A stretch of DNA of 64,000 bases. Origin: Acidobacteriaceae bacterium. GTDB taxonomy: Bacteria; Acidobacteriota; Terriglobia; Terriglobales; Acidobacteriaceae. Every line of letters starts with the position of its first letter. Positions within the stretch are counted from its first letter, which is position 1. This document shows positions 58,728 to 64,000 of this stretch, in pieces. The notes under the pieces were generated by a model. The model saw nothing but the letters and a program-made list of their open reading frames with translations, had not been told where the DNA came from and did no database searches. The stretch spans positions 157,556 to 221,555 of the forward strand of contig JAJPKO010000065.1 in NCBI GenBank assembly GCA_021323655.1, read 5' to 3'. The position numbers and the translations under genes are program-made.

Positions 58728-59353
58728 CCAGAAGACGATTCAGCGGCAGTCTTGCGGGCAAGCTGACGCGAAGGACACTCTTCCAGATCACAGACCTCGC
58801 GTTGCGCAAGAGTGTGCAGCAGCAGCTTTCGTTCTTCTCCCGCAGGCATCATTTCCAGGACTTCACGCCGAAGCGCCCCCAGCGAGGCAAGCCATGGGCC
58901 TAAGCCCTTTGGGAGCTGGCTGTCTATTTCGCGGCGCAATTGCTGGGCAAGCGCGGGGCTTTCTCCTGCCGTGGAAATTGCAATTTGCAGGTTGCCGCGG
59001 TCCACAATCGAAGGGAAATAGAAGTCACAGTTCGGCGGATCGTCTACCGAATTGCAAATGACATTGCGTTTTGCAGCTTCATCAAAGACAGCCGCGTTGA
59101 CTTCCAGCCGGTCCGTCGCCGCAACCACAAGAAACATCCCATCCAAATCAGCCGCCTCAAACTCCCGCGGATGCCAATGAATGCGGCCTTCTTCCGCAAG
59201 CGATACGACAGAAGCTTTCGCCTTCGGCGCAACCACCGTTACCTCAGCTTCTACCTTGAGCAGGCTCTGGATCTTTGATTCAGCCACCTCCCCTGCTCCG
59301 GCGACGAGACATCGCCGGCCTTTCATCTTAAGAAAGATAGGGAAAAGCGCCAT
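58724..59353 (-). CDS. Precorrin-2 dehydrogenase/sirohydrochlorin ferrochelatase (Met8/CysG N-terminal type)
   Basis: Makes siroheme from precorrin-2. The 209-residue protein has the NAD motif CLVAGAGEVAESKIQSLL and the conserved part NSVDDPPNCDFYFPSIVDRGNLQIAISTAGESPALAQQLRREI, as in CysG domain 1 and Met8. It lacks the uroporphyrinogen methyltransferase domain. It lies 21 bp after the sulfite/nitrite reductase gene, which needs siroheme, so both would be controlled by the leader upstream of that gene. The C-terminal 20 residues are an Arg/Ser-rich tail. Confidence 0.92.
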   Translation of the reverse strand: MALFPIFLKMKGRRCLVAGAGEVAESKIQSLLKVEAEVTVVAPKAKASVVSLAEEGRIHWHPREFEAADLDGMFLVVAATDRLEVNAAVFDEAAKRNVICNSVDDPPNCDFYFPSIVDRGNLQIAISTAGESPALAQQLRREIDSQLPKGLGPWLASLGALRREVLEMMPAGEERKLLLHTLAQREVCDLEECPSRQLARKTAAESSSG

Positions 59354-59374
59354 GGCTGTTATTTTACGTGTTCG

Positions 59375-61042
59375 CTATGCCACTACTGCGGGAACAGCAG
59401 CGCCGGAGAGCCGGTCGCGTATCTCTTCCACAGAGTGCCGCGCAAAATACGTGCGCAGATTGTCATCCGGATTGCGCTCGGCAAGATACGCACGCAGAAG
59501 CCGTTCCAGCGCTGCCGGAACTTCCGTTGCCGGAACGCGATACCCAGTAGAACGCGCGATTCCTGACCCTCTGCCGACACCACCGCCGACATTAAATACA
59601 TAGGCGTCCATCATCTTGCCGTCGTGCTTTGTCTTCTTGCCTTCCAGACCGATATCGGCAATCCAGTGCTGGCCGCAGCCGTTGGGGCATCCGGTCACGT
59701 GCAGCCTCAGTTGTTCGGTAAATTCGGGCAGCCGCTCTTCCATCTCTTCCACCAGCCAGCGCAGAAAGCCCTTCGTCTCCGTAATGGCCAACTTGCAGAA
59801 CTCCGTGCCAGTGCACGCAATTCCTCCGCGCCAGAATGCGGAGCCTTCCACGCGCAGGTCGATCTTGCCCAACTCATCCGCCAGTTTCAGGGCTTTCTCC
59901 GCGGGCACATTCACAATGACAAAGTTCTGCATGATTGTGGTGCGTACTTCGCCCGATCCGTAACGGTCTGCCAGATCAGCAATCGCAGCAAGCTGGTCGC
60001 CACTCAGCCGCCCACGCAGCACGGACGCGCCTACATACACCAACCCCGGCTGCTTCTGTGCATGAATGCCAACATGGTCGCGCAAAATGTCATCCGGAAC
60101 CTGCTCCTCCACACCCGGATCCAGCTTGTATCCCAGGCGCGATTCAAGTTCACTTAGGAAACTCTTCGCGGTCCATCCTTCGCGCAGAAAGAGATATTTC
60201 AACCGCGCACGGTCGCGGCTTTCACGCAGCACCTGCTGGTCGCGGAAGATTTCCGTCACGCGACGCACCACATCCAGCGCCTGTTCGGGGCGGATAAAAG
60301 CATCCAGTTTGGTTGCAAGGTGCGGCTCATTGGAAAGCCCTCCGCCCACGCGCAGAACATATCCGACCTCGTCGCCGCGGCGGATCGCCGTCAATGCCAC
60401 ATCATTCAGTTCCGGATAATTGCACCAGACCGCGCATCCTGAAACAGAAATCTTGAACTTGCGCGGAAGATTCCGGAACTCCGGATTCGCAATCAGCTTG
60501 TGCGCTATTTCAAGCGCCAGCGAAGACGCATCAATCAGCTCATCGTGCTCAATCCCGGCTAGCGGGCACCCCGTCACGTTGCGGACCACATCGCCGCATG
60601 CTCCCTTGGACGAGAGGCCCACGGCCGCCAGTGTATCCACAATCTCCGGCAGCGATTCGATTGTCAGCCAGTGCAGCTGAATGTTCTGGCGCACCGTAAT
60701 ATCGGCAAGGTTGCGCGCGTGCTTGCGCGCTATGTCCGCAATTACCCGAACCTGGTCAGAGCGCAAAATCCCATTCGGAACACCAATGCGCATCATGAAG
60801 TACTCAGTGGCTAGACCCTCCCCGCCTTTGCCGCCTACCGCGCCAATCCCATCTCCCTGGGTGTAGATCCCCCACCATTTAAAGTAAGCAGAAGCCCACT
60901 CAGGCGCGACGCTCGAACGCCCCTGACGGGCGAATTCGCGCACTTCGTTAAACGCCTCCCAAGGGTTCTTCTCGCGCTTCAGGCGCTCCATTTTCTGGGC
61001 TTTGGTTTCCTTTACTTGAGGTGTCTGGGGTGTTTCGCTCAT
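59375..61042 (-). CDS. Siroheme-[4Fe-4S] sulfite (or nitrite) reductase, ferredoxin-type
   Basis: A 555-residue one-electron-donor type siroheme reductase with two duplicated halves. Siroheme/iron-sulfur ligands are the cysteines of TGTEFCKLA and TGCPNGCGQHW. The N-terminal half has NVTGCPLAGIEHDELID and VSGCAVWCNYPELNDVAL. Family names include NirA and Sir; ferredoxin-sulfite reductase is favoured here because of the Cys-codon leader upstream and the siroheme gene downstream. A good ribosome site (AGGA) precedes the ATG. No nitrate assimilation genes are in the window, which also favours sulfite, but nitrite cannot be ruled out. Confidence 0.88.
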   Translation of the reverse strand: MSETPQTPQVKETKAQKMERLKREKNPWEAFNEVREFARQGRSSVAPEWASAYFKWWGIYTQGDGIGAVGGKGGEGLATEYFMMRIGVPNGILRSDQVRVIADIARKHARNLADITVRQNIQLHWLTIESLPEIVDTLAAVGLSSKGACGDVVRNVTGCPLAGIEHDELIDASSLALEIAHKLIANPEFRNLPRKFKISVSGCAVWCNYPELNDVALTAIRRGDEVGYVLRVGGGLSNEPHLATKLDAFIRPEQALDVVRRVTEIFRDQQVLRESRDRARLKYLFLREGWTAKSFLSELESRLGYKLDPGVEEQVPDDILRDHVGIHAQKQPGLVYVGASVLRGRLSGDQLAAIADLADRYGSGEVRTTIMQNFVIVNVPAEKALKLADELGKIDLRVEGSAFWRGGIACTGTEFCKLAITETKGFLRWLVEEMEERLPEFTEQLRLHVTGCPNGCGQHWIADIGLEGKKTKHDGKMMDAYVFNVGGGVGRGSGIARSTGYRVPATEVPAALERLLRAYLAERNPDDNLRTYFARHSVEEIRDRLSGAAVPAVVA

Positions 61043-61062
61043 TGTTTTCCTGTAGATGGAAA

Positions 61063-61094
61063 TAAAAAACCCGCTGCAGGTTGGCTGCGCGGGT
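61063..61094 (-). terminator. Attenuator terminator in the leader of the sulfite reductase gene
   Basis: Leftward: ACCCGCGCAG-CCAAC-CTGC-A-GCGGGT, a 10-bp stem with a one-base bulge, then a T run. It starts 8 nt after the leader peptide stop and ends about 20 nt before the reductase start. It lies in the 5' leader, not after a gene, so regulation is expected. The alternative partner of its 5' strand is at 61138-61149. Confidence 0.8.
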
Positions 61095-61149
61095 CTTGTG
61101 ACTTACCTGATCTCTGAAAATGCTGGAGTCATTCGTTCACAAGTCCGGC
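61089..61149 (-). promoter_or_regulatory. Antiterminator pairing (61138-61149 with 61089-61100)
   Basis: GCCGGACTTGTG (61149-61138) pairs with CACAAGACCCGC (61100-61089) through a 12-position helix with two mismatches. Its formation would block the terminator because it uses the ACCCGC strand. The first segment covers the codons of leader residues 9-12, after two of the three Cys codons. Confidence 0.65.
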
Positions 61150-61174
61150 GGAAGCACAACAACATGCACAACAT
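61103..61174 (-). CDS. Cysteine-containing leader peptide, 23 residues
   Basis: ATG at 61174-61172 opens 23 codons beginning MLCMLLCFRRTCERM and ending with TAA. Three of the first 12 residues are cysteine. It is followed at once by an intrinsic terminator and then the sulfite reductase gene. Ribosome stalling at Cys codons would favour the antiterminator, as in classical amino-acid attenuation. The ribosome site is weak, and a second in-frame ATG at residue 4 is possible. A similar role of Cys leaders is known in actinobacteria for sulfur genes; here it is inferred. Confidence 0.65.
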   Translation of the reverse strand: MLCMLLCFRRTCERMTPAFSEIR

Positions 61175-61210
61175 ATCGCCGGAATCGAGTGAGAACGAGA
61201 CATTTTCTAT

Positions 61211-61239
61211 AGCCTACCGGGTTGAAGAGGCTAGGTCAA
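61211..61239 (-). promoter_or_regulatory. Possible promoter of the leader/reductase transcript
   Basis: Leftward, TTGACC (61239-61234), a 17-bp spacer and TAGGCT (61216-61211). The -10 fits only partly; another possibility is TATAGA at 61211-61206. A transcript would start about 30 nt before the leader ATG. Confidence 0.4.
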
Positions 61240-61282
61240 GATAAAGCATCTACACCAGAGCACCCCACTCCTCTGTGTAAAA

Positions 61283-62416
61283 ATGCGATACTGGAATGTG
61301 GGCAATTCCTTCAACAATACGGTGGCCGTGGCCATGTCTGGCGGAGTGGACTCCTCTACCGTCGCGGCCATGCTCAAGGACGAAGGCTACGAGCTGGTCG
61401 GCCTCACGCTCCAGCTCTGGAACCAGCGCCGCCTTGCTGGTCACGAAGGTATGCCCGAACAGGTACAGGGCCGCTGCTGCTCCATTGACGACGTATACGA
61501 CGCGCGCCGCGTCGCCGAGGCACTCGGCATTCCCTACTACCTCATCAACGAGCAGGACCGCTTCGAGCGCGATGTCGTGCGCCCCTTCGTCTCTGAGTAC
61601 CTCGCCGGACGCACGCCCATCCCCTGCTCGCTCTGCAACAATCACCTCAAGTTTGATCAGTTGCTCGTCCGTGCCCGCCAGATCGGCGCCGACCGCATCG
61701 CCACCGGCCACTATGCCCGGAACGAGTACGACCCCCTCCGCAACCGCTGGATTCTGAAGCGCCCTGCCGACCTGAGCAAGGACCAGACATATTTCCTCTT
61801 CGGTCTCACCCAGGAGCAGCTCTCGCGCACCCTTTTCCCACTCGGCGGCTACACTAAGCCCGAGGTCCGCGAGCTCGCGCGCGAGCACGGCCTGGCCATT
61901 GCCGTAAAGCCCGACTCGCAGGAAATCTGCTTCATCCCCGGCGGCGACTACAAAAAGTTTATTGACGCCTATCTCGATGAGCAGGGCGTGGCCATGCCAG
62001 ACACCTCCGGCGAGCTTGTCTCCACCTCAGGCGAAGTCATCGGCCACCATCAGGGCATCCACAACTTCACCGTAGGACAGCGCAAGGGCCTGGGCATCTC
62101 ATCTCCTAATCCGCTCTACGTCATCCAGATAGACAGCGTGTCCCACAAGGTCATCGTCGGCAATGAATCCGAAACTACCACCCGGACATTGCGCGCCCGC
62201 AACATCAACTGGATTTCCATCTCCTCCCTCGACGCGCCCATGCGTGTGCAGGTAAAAATCCGTCACCGCCATGAACCAGCCTGGGCCACCATCGAAATGT
62301 CCGGCCCGGACGAGGTCCTTGCCACCTTCGACGATCCACAGCGCGCCGTAACACCCGGTCAGGCAGCCGTCTTCTATCACAAGGACGAGGTCGTCGGCGG
62401 AGGCTGGATCGTCTGA
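61283..62416 (+). CDS. mnmA: tRNA-specific 2-thiouridylase MnmA
   Basis: Adds the 2-thio group at U34 of tRNA-Lys, -Glu and -Gln. The 377-residue protein has the PP-loop AMSGGVDSSTVAAML, the first catalytic cysteine in IPCSLCNNHLKFD, the second in SQEICFIPGGDYKKF, and the C-terminal beta domains. The ATG at 61283 gives a slightly longer N-terminus than usual (RYWNVGNSFNNTVAVAMSGG) and lacks an obvious ribosome site. It is divergent from the reductase operon, about 45 bp from its promoter; both deal with sulfur. Confidence 0.95.
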   Translation: MRYWNVGNSFNNTVAVAMSGGVDSSTVAAMLKDEGYELVGLTLQLWNQRRLAGHEGMPEQVQGRCCSIDDVYDARRVAEALGIPYYLINEQDRFERDVVRPFVSEYLAGRTPIPCSLCNNHLKFDQLLVRARQIGADRIATGHYARNEYDPLRNRWILKRPADLSKDQTYFLFGLTQEQLSRTLFPLGGYTKPEVRELAREHGLAIAVKPDSQEICFIPGGDYKKFIDAYLDEQGVAMPDTSGELVSTSGEVIGHHQGIHNFTVGQRKGLGISSPNPLYVIQIDSVSHKVIVGNESETTTRTLRARNINWISISSLDAPMRVQVKIRHRHEPAWATIEMSGPDEVLATFDDPQRAVTPGQAAVFYHKDEVVGGGWIV

Positions 62417-62487
62417 CAACAGTCCCCTCCAGCCCATTCAACGCCAGTCCAAATTTATTAGAATGGCAAAAAGAGCAGTTTTGAAAA

Positions 62488-62706
62488 ATGCCATTCCCCA
62501 TTAAAGTTTGCGTCGTCTGCGGAGAAGAATTTGAACTGAAGCCGGACAAGCCCGGTTTCGCCAACCGCTGCCCCGAATGCAGCGAGACCGACGAAATCCA
62601 GGTCAACTCACGCGAACTCCACACCACGGGCCGCAAGGAAGCGAGCGAACTCAACGAGGCCCGCCGCGAAGCCATGCGCGACCTGCTCTATCGCAAAGAT
62701 GTCTGA
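62488..62706 (+). CDS. Small zinc-ribbon protein
   Basis: A 72-residue protein with CVVCGEEF and CPECSETD, two CxxC pairs 20 residues apart, a zinc ribbon. The C-terminal half is a charged helix (ELNEARREAMRDLLYRKDV). The function is unknown. It follows mnmA by 71 bp. Confidence 0.7.
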   Translation: MPFPIKVCVVCGEEFELKPDKPGFANRCPECSETDEIQVNSRELHTTGRKEASELNEARREAMRDLLYRKDV

Positions 62707-62783
62707 ACAAAACGACCTCGGCGATCTGGACAGAGGCCCGTTTTCTCTGTTGAACATTTCACCGGCAAACGTTACAAAGTAAT

Positions 62784-63860
62784 ATGCCGAAACCGAAGTC
62801 TGCGGGCAAAAAAGAAAAAAGCCCCTTCCTGCCGGGCCGCCCCATCAGCCTTAAAACTCTTGGCGATTATCTCGATCTCTCCCCGGCCACCATTTCGCTG
62901 GTCCTGAACAATGCCCCCGGCGTGCGCTCCATCCCCCAGGAAACCCGCGACCGCGTTCTTGCCGCTGCCAAAAAATTCGACTACCGCCCCAGCTTCTACG
63001 CGCGCTCACTGCGCCGCAAGCAGACATTCTCGGTAGGCGTTCTGGTGCCCGAGATCAGTGACGGCTATTCCATGTTGGTTATGGATGGTATCGAGGAAGT
63101 TCTCCTCGAGGAGGGCTATTTTTACCTCACTGCCAGCCACCGCCGCAAAGCCGACCTCATCGAGGAATATCCGCGCCTGCTGATGGACCGCTCCGTCGAA
63201 GGCTTCATCGCCATTGACACAGCATTGCAGCATTCGCTTCCCTTGCCTGTGGTGGCAGTCGCCAATCATAAGAAGATCGAAGGCGTAAACAGCATCATCC
63301 TCGACCACCACCGCGCCGCCGAGCTCGCATTGCACCACCTCTATCTGTTGGGGCACCGTCACATCGCCTTCATGCGCGGGCAGACCTTCAGCTCCGACTC
63401 AGAGGACCGCTGGAAGAGCTTCACCTCAGTTGCGAAGAAACTCGGCCTTGAAATCCACCCCGAACTGACCGTACAACTGGAAGTGAATGTCTCTTCGCCT
63501 GAACTCGGTTATCCAGTGGTACAGCGTCTGCTGGCGCAGAAGCGCACATTTACCGCGCTGGTTTCCTTCAATGACATCGCCGCCATCGGCGCCATCCGGG
63601 CCTTCCGCGATCACGGCATTCGCGTTCCCGAAGACGTCTCCGTCGTAGGTTTTGATGACATACAGGGTGCTGCATATCACAACCCCAGCCTGACGACGAT
63701 CCGCCAGCCCCTTCACGCTATGGGCACCACAGCGGCCCGCATGCTGTTGCAGCGCATCCGCGGAGGAGCCGATGTTCCCGACCTGACCGCTATCGTGCCC
63801 GAGCTCATCATCCGTGAATCCACCTGCCCGCCCAACTCCAGGCGTCTGGCAAAAAAGTAG
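62784..63860 (+). CDS. LacI-family transcriptional regulator
   Basis: A 358-residue regulator. The N-terminal helix-turn-helix LKTLGDYLDLSPATISLVLNNAPGVRSIPQETRDRVLAAAKKFDYRPSFYARSLRR includes the hinge helix, followed by a periplasmic-binding-protein-like sugar-sensing domain (VGVLVPEISDGYSMLVMDGIEEVLLEEGYFY ... VVGFDDIQGAAYHNPSLTTIRQP). The first 20 residues are a Lys-rich extension. No sugar genes are adjacent, so the target is unknown. Confidence 0.94.
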   Translation: MPKPKSAGKKEKSPFLPGRPISLKTLGDYLDLSPATISLVLNNAPGVRSIPQETRDRVLAAAKKFDYRPSFYARSLRRKQTFSVGVLVPEISDGYSMLVMDGIEEVLLEEGYFYLTASHRRKADLIEEYPRLLMDRSVEGFIAIDTALQHSLPLPVVAVANHKKIEGVNSIILDHHRAAELALHHLYLLGHRHIAFMRGQTFSSDSEDRWKSFTSVAKKLGLEIHPELTVQLEVNVSSPELGYPVVQRLLAQKRTFTALVSFNDIAAIGAIRAFRDHGIRVPEDVSVVGFDDIQGAAYHNPSLTTIRQPLHAMGTTAARMLLQRIRGGADVPDLTAIVPELIIRESTCPPNSRRLAKK

Positions 63861-63939
63861 CTCACTTCTGTACATGCAAAAAGGGCCTGGCCAACGAGGC
63901 TGTTACGAAACACTTGAAGTGGATTGATTGAAATGAGAA

Positions 63940-63974
63940 GATGCCCTCGCGGGAGCGGGGGCATCACTCTTTAT
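63940..63974 (+). terminator. Terminator after the LacI-family gene
   Basis: GATGCCC (63940-63946) and GGGCATC (63959-63965) form a stem with a 12-nt loop, followed by ACTCTTTA. It lies 80 bp past the stop codon. Confidence 0.5.
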
Positions 63975-64000
63975 GGGCTATATCCAAGGGGGAGGTCGCA

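Noticed and set aside
61063..61174. SAM riboswitch in front of the sulfite reductase gene
   Set aside because: GCAGCCAACCTGC recalls the GGCAACC of SAM-I, but the other conserved parts (P1, kink-turn, GAGGGA) are absent. The Cys leader plus terminator explains the region better.

Overview
The window looks like a chromosomal segment of an acidobacterium, probably of the Terriglobales/Acidobacteriaceae. This is an inference. It rests on the GWxTD-domain secreted protein, the plug-less outer-membrane barrel with an N-terminal carboxypeptidase-type domain, the E. coli-type argG inside a complete arg cluster, and the small palindromic intergenic repeats. No species-level marker was recognised. There is no phage, IS element, integrase or CRISPR array; the region is dense housekeeping DNA.

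Layout. 1-2763: putrescine synthesis from arginine (pyruvoyl arginine decarboxylase with its own terminator, then N-carbamoylputrescine amidase and agmatine deiminase). 2842-8163: an SprT-like metalloprotease and a convergent gltB. 8294-16470: arginine biosynthesis operon argR-C-B-D-F-G-H plus an ArgA-like acetyltransferase, with most junctions overlapping; a pair of ARG boxes 3 bp apart lies on the argR promoter. 16476-19245: cupin protein, LolD/MacB-type ATPase and HlyD-type adaptor without a permease. 19513-23167: GWxTD protein and barrel protein. 23438-32706: three-gene segment of tRNA-Lys, membrane glycosyltransferase and pteridine-reductase-like SDR; a DUF4232 protein; secreted proteins; a B12-type TonB receptor behind a cobalamin riboswitch; tRNA-Arg; a phosphoesterase/ThiS/small membrane protein operon.

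33433-47393: complex I (nuoA,C,D,x,E,F,G,H,J,K,L,M,N). nuoB and nuoI are absent, and an unknown 116-residue gene sits between nuoD and nuoE. 47858-51642: mtnA, a catalytic-cysteine-less aspartate-semialdehyde dehydrogenase homologue, a MATE exporter and tRNA-Ser. 51704-58727: RNase PH, divergent from birA-coaX-unknown-rlmD-comEC. 58724-61239: a siroheme/sulfite reductase operon read leftward, preceded by what looks like a cysteine-responsive attenuator: a 23-codon leader peptide with three Cys codons, an antiterminator and an intrinsic terminator. 61283-63860: mnmA, a zinc-ribbon protein and a LacI-family regulator.

The most interesting signals are the Cys leader/attenuator in front of the sulfite reductase gene, the E. 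coli-like paired ARG boxes between gltB and argR, the argH-argA overlap, the unknown gene embedded in a nuo operon lacking nuoB and nuoI, and the ASADH pseudoenzyme. All calls come from reading the sequence and remembered family features; no search or alignment program was run.
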